From CAZWUK01 sp964636685 (GTDB taxonomy: Bacteria; Bacillota; Clostridia; Christensenellales; CAG-138): a DNA stretch of 64,000 bases. Every line of letters starts with the position of its first letter. Positions within the stretch are counted from its first letter, which is position 1. Shown here piece after piece: positions 50,060 to 59,473 of this stretch. The stretch spans positions 1-64,000 of the forward strand of contig CAZWUK010000001.1 of NCBI GenBank assembly GCA_964636685.1. The letters are read 5' to 3'. The notes under the pieces were generated by a model. The model made no database searches. It was not told the DNA's origin and was given only the letters and a program-made list of their open reading frames with translations. Position numbers and translations under genes: made by a program.

Positions 50060-51456
50060 TACAGCGCGCCTCCTTTTCCACCAATGGTGATCTCCGTCAC
50101 GCGAATGCGCGGCTGACCGACGTTGGTCGGCACGGAGCCGGAAAGCGAGCCGCACATCCCCTGTCCCATCCACATGGTTTTGCCCACGCGGTCGATCCGT
50201 TTGAGAATCTCCGCGCCCTTTCCGATCAGCATTGCGCCGCGAACGGGCGTGAGAATCTTGCCGTCGCGTACCCAGTAGCCCTCGCTGACGATGAAATCAA
50301 ATTCACCCGTGACCGGGTTGACCGAGCCGCCGCCCATCTTCTTTGCGTACAATCCCTCGCCCATGGTGGCGATCATCTCCGCGTCGTCGTCCGTTCCCGG
50401 CATGATAAACGTGTTGGTCATGCGGGAGGTCGGCGCGAACGTGTATCCCTGCCGGCGGGAAGATCCCGTCACCGGCATTCCCATGATTCGGCTGCCCAGC
50501 CGATCGATGAGATAGCCCTTGAGCACGCCGTTCTCGATCAGTACGTTCCTTTGTCCCGGCGTTCCTTCGTCGTCAATATTGATTGTGCCCCATTCCCCCG
50601 GCATTGTGCCGTCGTCGCAGGCGCTCACGCAATCGGACGCGATCTTTTGCCCAAGCTTGCCGCAAAATTCCGAATTGCCCTTTGCGACGCTCGTTGCTTC
50701 CAAGCTGTGTCCGCAGGCCTCATGGAAAATGACGCCGCCGAAGCCACCGTCGATCACGACGGGCAAGACGCCCGCCGGACAATCCGGCGCATGGAGCATC
50801 GTCACGGCAGTGTTTGCCGCCATACGGGCACGTGCGTCCAGGTCGATCTTCTGGCGGTATGCTTCAAAGCCTAAGCAGCAGCCCGGCGATTCATAGCCCG
50901 TCTGCGCCTGCGTCTTTTGCATGGCGACCGCCTGCACAAAGCTTCTGGTTCTCGGACGGACATCCGTCTTAAACAGCCCTTCGGTATTGCAGATCAGGAC
51001 GCGCTGCACCTTGTCAAAGTACTGTGCCGCCACCTGTGTGATCTCTGCCGATTCCGCTTTGCAGGCTTTGGACGCGTTTTTAAGGAGCGCGATCCGCGCG
51101 CTGTTTTCGATTTCAGAAAACGGGCGGGCAACCGGCGTATCGTACGCGCAGGCGGCAAACCGTACCGTCCCAAATTCTTTTTTCACGCCCGGCAAGGCTG
51201 CCGCCGCCGCGCGCGCCGTACGGAGCAAGCCCTCCCGGCTGGTATCCACCGTGTACGCATAGGCGCTTCGGTTCCCCAGCAATACGCGAACGCCCGCGCC
51301 GTGGAGGCGGGTATATCCCGCATTCTCAACCTCTCCGTCAATCATGGAGATACGGTTGGATTCGCTGTCTTCCAGGAAAAGCTCGGCAAAATCCGCGCCG
51401 TTGTCCATTGCCGACGCCAGCACCGCGTTGGCAATCGTCTGATCGATCAATGTCAT
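50059..51456 (-). CDS. tldD: TldD-type metalloprotease
   Basis: A 465-residue TldD with the catalytic zinc motif HEACGH at 245-250 (HExxxH) and further family stretches GRNVLIENGVLKGYLIDRLG-like and GGGSVNPVTGEFDF. Together with PmbA it is expected to cleave small unstructured peptides in the cytoplasm. GGAGG lies close to the ATG. A terminator-like hairpin lies between it and the oligopeptide-transport operon upstream. Confidence 0.95.
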   Translation of the reverse strand: MTLIDQTIANAVLASAMDNGADFAELFLEDSESNRISMIDGEVENAGYTRLHGAGVRVLLGNRSAYAYTVDTSREGLLRTARAAAAALPGVKKEFGTVRFAACAYDTPVARPFSEIENSARIALLKNASKACKAESAEITQVAAQYFDKVQRVLICNTEGLFKTDVRPRTRSFVQAVAMQKTQAQTGYESPGCCLGFEAYRQKIDLDARARMAANTAVTMLHAPDCPAGVLPVVIDGGFGGVIFHEACGHSLEATSVAKGNSEFCGKLGQKIASDCVSACDDGTMPGEWGTINIDDEGTPGQRNVLIENGVLKGYLIDRLGSRIMGMPVTGSSRRQGYTFAPTSRMTNTFIMPGTDDDAEMIATMGEGLYAKKMGGGSVNPVTGEFDFIVSEGYWVRDGKILTPVRGAMLIGKGAEILKRIDRVGKTMWMGQGMCGSLSGSVPTNVGQPRIRVTEITIGGKGGAL

Positions 51457-51491
51457 TTCCTCCTCTGTTTCTTTTCTGCCGGATCAAAGAA

Positions 51492-51516
51492 AGGCGTTCC
51501 TTACGTTGGAACGCCT
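51492..51516 (-). terminator. Hairpin between the peptide-transport operon and tldD
   Basis: Perfect nine-base arms aggcgttcc / ggaacgcct followed on the minus strand by TTCTTT. Confidence 0.7.
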
Positions 51517-51523
51517 GATCCGT

Positions 51524-51793
51524 CTAACGAAACCATACCTTGGTGCAAAACAGGATAAACAAAATCCCCGCCGCAGAAAAAATACCAACCACCGCCAAAC
51601 CGGCGAGAACCGCATAGAAGGTGTATCTGCGCGCTTCGCGCGGCGTCATGGAATCGCCGCTGTCCTTGCGCTGCCGTCGTGCATTTTTTCGCGCGTTCTT
51701 CTCATACCAAGGCATCCCGGGCACGTTCATATCGCAAATCACGCGTCCGTCGTCGTCATCGTATTGTTTTTGCCGTTCTTTATCCGTTGTCAT
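51524..51793 (-). CDS. Small membrane-anchored protein, clostridial conserved type
   Basis: An 89-residue protein with an acidic and basic N-terminal region containing MNVPGMPWYEKNARKN and one C-terminal transmembrane helix (about 61-84). I know the PGMPWY-type motif only from uncharacterised Clostridia proteins. The start at 51793 has GGAG four bases upstream and overlaps oppF by 14 bases. It may be the last gene of the peptide-transport operon. Confidence 0.65.
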   Translation of the reverse strand: MTTDKERQKQYDDDDGRVICDMNVPGMPWYEKNARKNARRQRKDSGDSMTPREARRYTFYAVLAGLAVVGIFSAAGILFILFCTKVWFR

Positions 51794-52823
51794 GATTCTC
51801 CGCTTCAGAATCATACAAATGGCATACGACCATATGCCCAGGCTCAATCTCATATGCCTTCGGTGCAACCTTTTTGCAAATTTCCATGCAGTTGCGGCAG
51901 CGGGTATGGAATTTACAGCCCGACGGCGGATTTGCCGGACTCGGGATGCTGCCTTCCAGAATGATGCGGTTCATTTTTGCATCGGGATCCGGCACCGGAA
52001 TGGCCGAAAACAGCGCCTGCGTATACGGATGCTTCGGGTTGGTGAATATCTTTTTCTTGTCGGCATATTCCACCAAATCCCCGAGATACATCACGCCGAC
52101 CGTATCGGAAATATGCTCGACCACGGAAAGATCGTGGGAGATAAACAGATACGTCAGCTTGAATTCCTTCTGCAAATCGCGAAGCAGATTGATGATCTGC
52201 GCCTGAATGGAAACATCCAGCGCAGAAACCGGCTCGTCGCAGACCACAAATGCCGGATTCAGCGCAAGCGCCCTTGCGATGCAGATGCGCTGCCGCTGTC
52301 CGCCGGAAAACTCATGTGGATAACGATCCTTGTGATAAGGCTGCAAGCCGCAGGATTTCATAATACGGTCGATATACGCGCTATATTCGCTCTTGGGAAC
52401 GATCTCATGCTCCTTGACCGCCTCGCCGATGATCTCTTCCACCGGCAAACGCGGTGACAGGCTGGAATACGGATCCTGAAAGATCATCTGCATCTTGGGA
52501 CGCAGCGCGCGCATCTCGTTGTGATCGAGCTTGAAAATATCCACGCCGTTGAACAGTACCTCGCCGCTCGTCATGTCGTTGAGCCGCAAAAGCGTCTTTC
52601 CGACCGTGGTTTTTCCACAGCCGGATTCGCCGACAAGACCCATCGTCGTGCCGCGCTCAATGTTGAAGCTGATGCCATCGACCGCTTTCACGTTGCCAAC
52701 GACGCGCTGCATGACGCCGGCCTTGATCGGAAAGTACTTTTTGAGATTCCGTACTTCCAGAACGTACTTATCATCGTGCTTGGAAACGGTCTGATGCCCG
52801 TTCATCCTTCTCTTTGTCTCCAT
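51780..52823 (-). CDS. Oligopeptide/dipeptide ABC transporter ATPase, OppF-type
   Basis: A 347-residue ATPase of the OppF/DppF group. Walker A is GESGCGKTT, signature FSGGQRQRICIARALAL, Walker B AFVVCDEPVSALD, H-loop YLFISHDLSVVEHI, and the C-terminal oligopeptide-type segment contains a CRNCMEIC cysteine cluster (FHTRCRNCMEICKK). It energises import with the OppD partner next upstream. The start at 52823 has GGAGG about nine bases upstream; further upstream codons lie within the oppD sequence. Confidence 0.94.
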   Translation of the reverse strand: METKRRMNGHQTVSKHDDKYVLEVRNLKKYFPIKAGVMQRVVGNVKAVDGISFNIERGTTMGLVGESGCGKTTVGKTLLRLNDMTSGEVLFNGVDIFKLDHNEMRALRPKMQMIFQDPYSSLSPRLPVEEIIGEAVKEHEIVPKSEYSAYIDRIMKSCGLQPYHKDRYPHEFSGGQRQRICIARALALNPAFVVCDEPVSALDVSIQAQIINLLRDLQKEFKLTYLFISHDLSVVEHISDTVGVMYLGDLVEYADKKKIFTNPKHPYTQALFSAIPVPDPDAKMNRIILEGSIPSPANPPSGCKFHTRCRNCMEICKKVAPKAYEIEPGHMVVCHLYDSEAENHDNG

Positions 52824-52827
52824 AACA

Positions 52828-54003
52828 TCAGCCCTCCTTCGTTTCGTCGGCATAGCGGTAGCAGGCAACCATATGCGTCGGCGAAACATAAATTTCATGC
52901 GGGTATTCGCCGTTGCAGGCGGCTACGCACTTTTCACAGCGATCCTTAAAGTAGCAGTAGTTTGGCATATTGATCGGGTTGGGAACCTGTCCCGGAATGC
53001 TGTAAAGGCGCTCCGTGTCACGGTTGACCACGGGCTTTGACGCCATCAGACCAATCGTATAGGGATGGCACGGATTGTGGAAAACCTCCTCCGCGGTGCC
53101 CTTTTCAACAATGCGTCCGGCATACATGACCACGACGTAGTCCGCCATCTCGGCAATGACCCCCAGGTCATGCGTAATCAGCATGATGCTGGAGTTGATC
53201 TTCTCCTTGAGCGTCCGCAAAAGATCCAGAATCTGCGCCTGAATGGTAACGTCGAGCGCCGTGGTCGGCTCGTCCGCGATGATAAGCTTCGGCGAGCAGG
53301 CAAGCGCCATGGCGATCATGATGCGCTGCCGCATGCCGCCGGAAAGCTCATGCGGGTACATCTTGTAGACGCCTTGGCTGTTTGCGATACCAACCATCTC
53401 AATCATTTGGATGGTTCTCTCCCTCACCGCCTCTGCCGTCATCTTCGGGTTATGCAGCTGAATGACCTCGTCAATCTGGTCGCCGATCAGAAATACCGGG
53501 TTGAGGCTTGTCATAGGCTCCTGAAAGATCATGGACGCCTTGCTGCCGCGCACCGTCTGGATCACTTCAGTGGGCGTTTTGGCAATGTCAATCACCTTTT
53601 CGCCGGTGTCGAAGCGAATCGCTCCCTCGACAATCTGGCCCTGCGGACGCTGCACCAGCTGCATCAGCGAAAGACTCATGACGGATTTTCCGCAGCCCGA
53701 TTCGCCGACGACGCCGACGGTCTTCCCGCGCGGCACTTCGAATGTCACGCCGTCCACCGCCTTTACCGTCCCGATGTCGGTAAAAAAGTAGGTGTGCAGA
53801 TTATCAAACTCCACCACGTTGTCCGGATTCTTCATGGTCGTTACGTATTCGGATTCCGGAACGTTCTTGCGGTTGCGCTGCTTCTCAATGGCATTGGTAA
53901 TCTTCCGATTTTTCCGGGAGATACTTGCCGATTCGCGGCGGGAGATATAGTTCTTTTTGTTTGCGGCGCTCTTTGCCGCAACCTTCATGATATGCTTTTC
54001 CAT
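52828..54003 (-). CDS. Oligopeptide/dipeptide ABC transporter ATPase, OppD-type
   Basis: A 391-residue ATPase of the OppD group. A Lys/Arg-rich N-terminal stretch (~60 residues) precedes the ATPase domain, longer than usual. Walker [10 protein letters not shown], signature [16 protein letters not shown], Walker [14 protein letters not shown] and H-loop [14 protein letters not shown] are intact; the C-terminus has the oligopeptide-type CxxxC segment (CEKCVAAC). Works with OppF, OppB, OppC and OppA homologues of the same operon. Confidence 0.94.
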   Translation of the reverse strand: MEKHIMKVAAKSAANKKNYISRRESASISRKNRKITNAIEKQRNRKNVPESEYVTTMKNPDNVVEFDNLHTYFFTDIGTVKAVDGVTFEVPRGKTVGVVGESGCGKSVMSLSLMQLVQRPQGQIVEGAIRFDTGEKVIDIAKTPTEVIQTVRGSKASMIFQEPMTSLNPVFLIGDQIDEVIQLHNPKMTAEAVRERTIQMIEMVGIANSQGVYKMYPHELSGGMRQRIMIAMALACSPKLIIADEPTTALDVTIQAQILDLLRTLKEKINSSIMLITHDLGVIAEMADYVVVMYAGRIVEKGTAEEVFHNPCHPYTIGLMASKPVVNRDTERLYSIPGQVPNPINMPNYCYFKDRCEKCVAACNGEYPHEIYVSPTHMVACYRYADETKEG

Positions 54004-54007
54004 GCCG

Positions 54008-55753
54008 TTACCTCTTCATCTTCGGGTCGAATGCGTCACGCAGACCGTCGCCCACGAAGTTAAACCCAAGCACGGTCAACAGGATCAGAAGACCCGCCGG
54101 GATCCACATGAACCAGTAATTGGTCATAACATGCGCGTCGGACGCTACGTTTATGATGCTTCCCCAGGACGCCAGCGGATATTTCACGCCAAGTCCAAGG
54201 AAGCCCAGCGTTGCCTCCGTGATAATGATGCTGCCAAGTCCCGCAGTCGCCTGAACGATCAACAGCGGCATGACATTGGGCACCAGATGCCGGAAGATTC
54301 TCCGGCTTGTACGAATACCCGTCGCTTCCGTCGCAATCATGAAATCCTGTTCACGCAGCGTCAGGATCTGTCCACGCACCACGCGCGCAACGCCGGTCCA
54401 GCCCAATACGCCGAGAACAAACATCAAGAGGAAAATACGCGCTTTGGGCGAAACCTCCAGCGTATCCATAACCGAGCCTAAAATAATGACCATCGGGTAG
54501 AACGGAATGCTGTTGAACAGGTCTACAAAGCGCATCAGCGCCGTATCGACCCAGCCTCCGAAATAACCGGAAATGCCGCCGATGATGATGCCGATGAACA
54601 GCTCGATAAAGATGACCACGAAGCCGACCATCAGCGAAACCTGACCGCCATACATCAGACGCGTCATGTTGTCCATGCCGTTATTGTCCAATCCCAGCAG
54701 ATGCTTTGCGGACGGCGTTTCATACATGCGAATCAATTCCGTGTAGGACTCCGTCTTAACAGTATAGGTTTTGTTGACGCGCACCAGCGTATACTCAACG
54801 CTTTCCCCGTCCGCCGATGGATAATCGAAGCGTCCCTGCCGGTCGGCAATCGCCTGACGTACCATCGCCTTAAAGTCCACGGGCAGGAAAATCGACGTAT
54901 CCAGCGGATTGACGATAATATCGGATACCTCCGCAAACTCTGCGCCGGAAGCGTCCAGAATGGTTTCGTTTTCGCCTTCGTAGCTGATCGTATACTTCGC
55001 GCCGTCCGCCGTGAAGCTCTTTTCATTCTTGAGAAGCGCAGTCTCGGCCGCGAGACGGAACGCGTAAGACGACACAAGCGCGCCGTTCTCCTGCGCGTAA
55101 GCGTCAAAAACATTCAGTGTGGCGATGGCAATTTCCTGTGTGCTGCAAATCTTTTGCAGCTTGCCGTTGGACTGAATGAAAAACTCTTTTTCGCCAGCCG
55201 TAAAGAATTGTTCGCCGGCGGCCAGCGCGGCTTCAAAAGCCGTCTTGAGCTCCTCTGTCAGCGGAACAGACGCGTCGATCTGCTTGTATTTGCCAAGCAT
55301 GATCTCATAGATCGGCTCCATTTTGAAAATCCGATAGAAATTTTCCGATTCCGCCAGATAGCTGTAGGCAGCGCTGCCGGATTCAAATACGCTCTCGCCC
55401 TTGCCCTTTGCGAGCATAAACTTGGCTCGCGCGCCGGAGTCAAACGTTTCCCCGTCCTTGACGGTGTAGCGCAGTTCCTCGTTATAAATCGCGCTCGCAT
55501 AGTCCTTTGGCATTAAGCTCTGTCCCTTGAAAACCTGCGTCTGGCCATAGGGCGAAAACAGAACGCCGACAAACGCAAACAGGAACATTACGATCAGGAT
55601 CCCAAGACCGATGATCGCCAGCTTATTGCGGATAAAGCGTTTGAATACCAGCATGCCGGGAGAGAGCACCTTTACGCGGCGCGCATCGTCCAGCGCCATC
55701 TGCTCTTGGTCATGCGACTGCGGTTCCATGTTCTCATTCAAATATTTACGCAT
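54008..55753 (-). CDS. Oligopeptide ABC transporter permease, OppC-type with large external insertion
   Basis: A 581-residue permease; typical OppC proteins have about 300 residues. The first helix (47-66, AIIGLGILIVMFLFAFVGVL) is followed by a ~270-residue hydrophilic segment (about 70-340), predicted outside the membrane, and then the remaining helices with the permease motif EATGIRTSRRIFRHLVPN. The insertion contains charged beta-rich sequence and no recognisable enzyme motif. The start at 55753 has GGAGG five bases upstream. Position after OppB and before OppD is standard. Confidence 0.92.
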   Translation of the reverse strand: MRKYLNENMEPQSHDQEQMALDDARRVKVLSPGMLVFKRFIRNKLAIIGLGILIVMFLFAFVGVLFSPYGQTQVFKGQSLMPKDYASAIYNEELRYTVKDGETFDSGARAKFMLAKGKGESVFESGSAAYSYLAESENFYRIFKMEPIYEIMLGKYKQIDASVPLTEELKTAFEAALAAGEQFFTAGEKEFFIQSNGKLQKICSTQEIAIATLNVFDAYAQENGALVSSYAFRLAAETALLKNEKSFTADGAKYTISYEGENETILDASGAEFAEVSDIIVNPLDTSIFLPVDFKAMVRQAIADRQGRFDYPSADGESVEYTLVRVNKTYTVKTESYTELIRMYETPSAKHLLGLDNNGMDNMTRLMYGGQVSLMVGFVVIFIELFIGIIIGGISGYFGGWVDTALMRFVDLFNSIPFYPMVIILGSVMDTLEVSPKARIFLLMFVLGVLGWTGVARVVRGQILTLREQDFMIATEATGIRTSRRIFRHLVPNVMPLLIVQATAGLGSIIITEATLGFLGLGVKYPLASWGSIINVASDAHVMTNYWFMWIPAGLLILLTVLGFNFVGDGLRDAFDPKMKR

Positions 55754-55764
55754 GGGTACCTCCG

Positions 55765-56754
55765 TCAATTCACTCTGACGCGCGGATCAACGACGGCATA
55801 CATGATGTCTGCCAGCATCAGCGACAGCTGCGTCAGGATGATTAAAAATGTCGTATAGAACATGGCGAACGGAATATCGCCGCGAATCATCGCGTCATAG
55901 GAGATATAGCCGATGCCGGGGATCTGGAACAGCGTTTCCGTAATCAGCGCGCCGCCAAACATCGACGGCAGCAGATAGCTCATATAGGTGACGAGCGGAA
56001 TGAGCGTGTTGCGGAACGCGTGCTTGTTAATCACGACCTTCTCGGGAAGCCCCTTGGCGCGCGCGGTACGGATATAGTCCGCGCTCAGCACCTCCAGCAT
56101 GTTGGTGCGCGTATAACGCATCAATCCGCCGATGGAAAGCATCATCAGTGTGATGCAGGGCAGCACCAGATGGTTGCCGTAATCCAATATTTGCTGGAAA
56201 GAATTCATGGACGAATGGAAGCGTCCCGTCAATCCATACAAATCAAACCATCCGAGCTTGATCGAGAAGATATATTTCAAAATAGTAGCCAAAAAGAAAG
56301 TTGGCAGAGATATGCCCATCAACGCAAATACCGTGACAGCATAGTCCGTCTTGGAGTACTGTTTTCTGGCTGCCAGAATGCCCAAAGGAATGGCGATCAC
56401 CACTTCTACCAGCAGTGTCACAATGTTCATCAGCACAGACCAGCCGATGACCTGATTGAATTTCTGCGTCACGGGAATGCCATACTGCCAGGACTCGCCG
56501 AAGTCGCCCTGAATGGCATTGCCGACCCACTTGAAAAAGCCGGGAATAATCCCAATATCCAGTCCGTAGACTGCGTTCAATTGCTCCATCCACTCCTGAA
56601 ACGTTTTGTTGCTGGCAGGGTTAGATGCTCTTTGTCTTGCAATTGTCTCCACATAGGAGGAAGGAAGGCAGCGAATGACAGCATAAACGATCATCGCGCC
56701 GAAAAACGTGATGAACAAGCCCAATAACAGCCTTCTGATAACAAATTTTCGCAT
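55765..56754 (-). CDS. Oligopeptide ABC transporter permease, OppB-type
   Basis: A 329-residue inner-membrane permease with six helices. The cytoplasmic EAA-type loop is YIRTARAKGLPEKVVINKHAFRNTLIPLVTY. It forms the channel with OppC. AGAGGG precedes the ATG. It follows the substrate-binding protein gene after a strong hairpin (56818-56849). Confidence 0.95.
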   Translation of the reverse strand: MRKFVIRRLLLGLFITFFGAMIVYAVIRCLPSSYVETIARQRASNPASNKTFQEWMEQLNAVYGLDIGIIPGFFKWVGNAIQGDFGESWQYGIPVTQKFNQVIGWSVLMNIVTLLVEVVIAIPLGILAARKQYSKTDYAVTVFALMGISLPTFFLATILKYIFSIKLGWFDLYGLTGRFHSSMNSFQQILDYGNHLVLPCITLMMLSIGGLMRYTRTNMLEVLSADYIRTARAKGLPEKVVINKHAFRNTLIPLVTYMSYLLPSMFGGALITETLFQIPGIGYISYDAMIRGDIPFAMFYTTFLIILTQLSLMLADIMYAVVDPRVRVN

Positions 56755-56817
56755 ATGCGATCCCTCTTTCTACCGTCGTACGCCATCAAGTTACACTGTA
56801 ACCAAATCATGAAAAAG

Positions 56818-56849
56818 GTTGTGCACCCACCCGAGGGCGGGTGCACAAC
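56818..56849 (-). terminator. Intercistronic hairpin between oppA- and oppB-type genes
   Basis: Arms gttgtgcacccaccc / gggcgggtgcacaac with one mismatch. It follows the binding-protein gene in an operon whose other genes have no obvious promoter, so it is likely a partial terminator/stabiliser that gives more binding protein than permease. Confidence 0.7.
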
Positions 56850-56887
56850 GGTTTCCTATTGGTTGAGTTTTACCTGCTTGGCAGAGC

Positions 56888-59344
56888 TTAGTTCATTTCC
56901 AGCAGTTCGATGTCGTGCATCCAGCCCCAGAAGGTTGTGATGTCCGGCGTCAGCGTGTCAAGGTTGATACGCTCCGTGCTGAAGACGATGCAGTTCTGAC
57001 GCTGATAGGTCGGGAGTTCCACGGCCCAATCGGCAATGATGTCGAGGCACTGCTTGTAAACGCTCTTGCGGTAGCTCTGATCGTCGCTTGCGCGCGCATC
57101 CACGATCAGCTGATCCAGCTCTGCGGAACGGATGTGGTAGTGGTTCGAATCGGAACCGCCTTCGCCCACAACTCCGGAGCTATGGTAGACCTGGTACATA
57201 TCAGGATCGATAGTGGCGCCCCAAGCGGCAGTCCACAGTTCCTGCGTGCCTGCGTCCAGAGCATCCCAGAGGATGGCGGAGTCGGACAGGTCGTTGATCT
57301 TGAAGTCGATGCCGATGGCTGTGAATGCTGCCTGTGCATCGGTCAGGATTGCAAATGCCGGATGGTCGCCGGTGCCGTCGCCCGGGATCATGCACTCGTA
57401 GCTGAGCTTTGCGCCATCGGGAGCTGCGGTGACCTTACCGTCTGCCACCGTGTAACCGGCTGCTTCAAAGAAGGTCAGCGCCGCGGCGGAGGCCGCTGCG
57501 TACTTCTCGTCTGCGCTCATGCCGGAGGTGTAGACTTCTGCACCGGTCGCGTCCACAGAGTACGCATTGCGGTAGCCTTCATCCGTCGGCTGGGGTGCTG
57601 CCCAAGAAGTGTTGGAGATGGGGTACTGAATGACGGAAGCAGCTTCGCCGTAGTAGGAGTCGATCGCGGTGTCACGATAGGCTGCCAGAACGGTCATGAG
57701 CGCTTTTCTCAGTGCCTTGGAAGCGTCGGAATCCGGTGCGCCCGCCACGTTGACGGTGTCCGCATTGATGCCGATGTAGCCGTAACCGAGGTTATCGACC
57801 TTGCTGGTGGTGATCACGTCGCCCGTGATTTCGCCGTTGGAGTTGTAGCTTGCAACTTCTTCAAAGCGAGTACGGGAGCCGGTCATTTCGCCAGCGTCTG
57901 CGGTACCGGTCTGTACTGCGGAAGCAACTTCGCTATTGACGGTTTCCTTGAACTGGATTTCCTTGATCTTCGGGCAACCCTTGTAATAGTTTTCGTTGGC
58001 TTCGTAGTAGATGACCTTATTCTCGTATTTGATGAACTTATAGGCGCCGGCGCCCAGAGGCTGGGTCGTCACAGCCTGCTGGCTGGACAGATCGCCAAAG
58101 TCAAAGCCATACTTGCCATTCTCGTAATCGTACTTTTCGGTGCTGCCGTAGTAGTGCATCGGCGCAACTTCGATACCGAGGATGGAGTAAACAGCGGGAG
58201 CGCTGTAACCGGTGGTCGTAATGGTCACAGTGTAATTATCGACCTTCTTGATGCCGGTGATGGAAGCAACACCCGCACCCGCCATGGACTCGTCCTGCGG
58301 GCCATAGGTGGAGATGAACTGTGCATCCGCAGCCGCATGGACGTCCGTACCATTGGCGGATTCCTTCGCGGCATAGGCGTCTACGCTGCCTTCGTAGGCC
58401 AGATAGGTTTCGTTGTAGTAATCTTCGATGGTCGGGAAGGTGGTGGTCAGATCCCAGGTTTTGCCGGAATAAGCACCGGTGAAGGTGACGCCGTCATCGG
58501 CAAAGCCGCCGAAGCCCCACATAATCATACCAAACGCAATCTGCATGCCTTCGCTGGCATTGATCTCGTCTGCGGTATGACCAAAGTTGTCCGGGCCGTA
58601 ATCGATGTAGTTATTCAGGACGTAGGAAACGATGCCCTGAACGTCTGCCATCCAGTTCGTCTTCACCAGTTCCCAATAACCGGTCTGCTGTGCTTCGGTC
58701 CAACCGTCTGCTTCGCTCCAGACATGGTCGGCGCCTGCCGCAAAGATATCTTTTGCCATCTGGGCATACTTTGCATAGACGTCGTCGCTGGTCTGGGTAC
58801 GATAGTTGCGCAGGCCGACGATGTCATAGGAGGACAGCGTGGAGGAGCCTGCGTAGGAAGGATCCAGCAGCGTATACAGCGAGAAGATGATATCGTCCGC
58901 GGTGACGGGCACGCCATCGGAGAAGAGCAGGTCTTCGCGCAGCTTTGCGGTATAGGTCGTCGTATCGGACGCCGCATCATACTCTACCTTCGTGTCGGCT
59001 GCGCCGGTGTAGAGATAATCCGTACCATTGTAGGAACGGGTCTCGCCCTCGATCGCATTGAACACGATGCCGCCGACACGGTCGGTGGTGAGCATGGAAA
59101 TCTGCGTCATCGCTTCAGCATCCACATCGTAGCCGGTATCGGCATAGAAGGGGCTGAATTTCTGAGAGAAGGGGCTATAAGCAACAACCAAGGGCGTGTT
59201 GTTCTCCTCGGGCGCCGTCGTGGGTTCCGTCGTGGCGACGTCGGTTCCCTTGTCGGAATCCGTTGCAGTCTTGCAGCCTGCAAATGCCATAACGAGCATA
59301 CATGCAGCCATGAGAACTGCCAGTAACTTACTGAACTTCTTCAT
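56888..59344 (-). CDS. Oligopeptide ABC transporter substrate-binding lipoprotein, OppA-type
   Basis: An 818-residue binding lipoprotein (SBP family 5). The signal peptide ends with the lipobox AFAGC (C24). SBP_5 marks include KLREDLLFSDGVPVTADDIIFSL, LGAGAYKFIKYENK and YIGINAD. It is longer than usual (typically 520-650), with a ~200-residue insertion around 180-350. It captures peptides outside the cell and passes them to the OppBC-type permease. The start has the standard ribosome site and a consensus promoter and inverted repeat lie upstream. Confidence 0.92.
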   Translation of the reverse strand: MKKFSKLLAVLMAACMLVMAFAGCKTATDSDKGTDVATTEPTTAPEENNTPLVVAYSPFSQKFSPFYADTGYDVDAEAMTQISMLTTDRVGGIVFNAIEGETRSYNGTDYLYTGAADTKVEYDAASDTTTYTAKLREDLLFSDGVPVTADDIIFSLYTLLDPSYAGSSTLSSYDIVGLRNYRTQTSDDVYAKYAQMAKDIFAAGADHVWSEADGWTEAQQTGYWELVKTNWMADVQGIVSYVLNNYIDYGPDNFGHTADEINASEGMQIAFGMIMWGFGGFADDGVTFTGAYSGKTWDLTTTFPTIEDYYNETYLAYEGSVDAYAAKESANGTDVHAAADAQFISTYGPQDESMAGAGVASITGIKKVDNYTVTITTTGYSAPAVYSILGIEVAPMHYYGSTEKYDYENGKYGFDFGDLSSQQAVTTQPLGAGAYKFIKYENKVIYYEANENYYKGCPKIKEIQFKETVNSEVASAVQTGTADAGEMTGSRTRFEEVASYNSNGEITGDVITTSKVDNLGYGYIGINADTVNVAGAPDSDASKALRKALMTVLAAYRDTAIDSYYGEAASVIQYPISNTSWAAPQPTDEGYRNAYSVDATGAEVYTSGMSADEKYAAASAAALTFFEAAGYTVADGKVTAAPDGAKLSYECMIPGDGTGDHPAFAILTDAQAAFTAIGIDFKINDLSDSAILWDALDAGTQELWTAAWGATIDPDMYQVYHSSGVVGEGGSDSNHYHIRSAELDQLIVDARASDDQSYRKSVYKQCLDIIADWAVELPTYQRQNCIVFSTERINLDTLTPDITTFWGWMHDIELLEMN

Positions 59345-59369
59345 CTTGTTTCCTCCTTAATAGTTTGAT

Positions 59370-59395
59370 GGCATTGTATTTTTGAATACAATGCC
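59370..59395. promoter_or_regulatory. Perfect inverted repeat at the oppA transcription start
   Basis: GGCATTGTATT-n4-AATACAATGCC, overlapping the expected +1 (near 59390) one base after the -10 box. It is either a repressor operator or the 5'-end hairpin of the mRNA. Confidence 0.7.
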
Positions 59396-59396
59396 G

Positions 59397-59425
59397 ATTA
59401 TATTCGAATCCATGAAGGTTGTCAA
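59397..59425 (-). promoter_or_regulatory. Consensus sigma-A promoter of the peptide-transport operon
   Basis: Exact TTGACA, 17-base spacer, exact TATAAT on the minus strand, the strongest promoter in the window. Confidence 0.9.
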
Positions 59426-59473
59426 TGGCATACCCTGCCGTTTTGCCGCATTTTTGAAAAAAAATATATTCTT

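Noticed and set aside
56915..59326. Plus-strand open frame of about 800 codons opposite the oppA-type gene
   Set aside because: It is an antisense frame produced by the codon pattern of the GC-rich binding-protein gene. No ribosome site, no signal peptide and no recognisable domain; the minus-strand gene has lipobox, SBP motifs and a consensus promoter.
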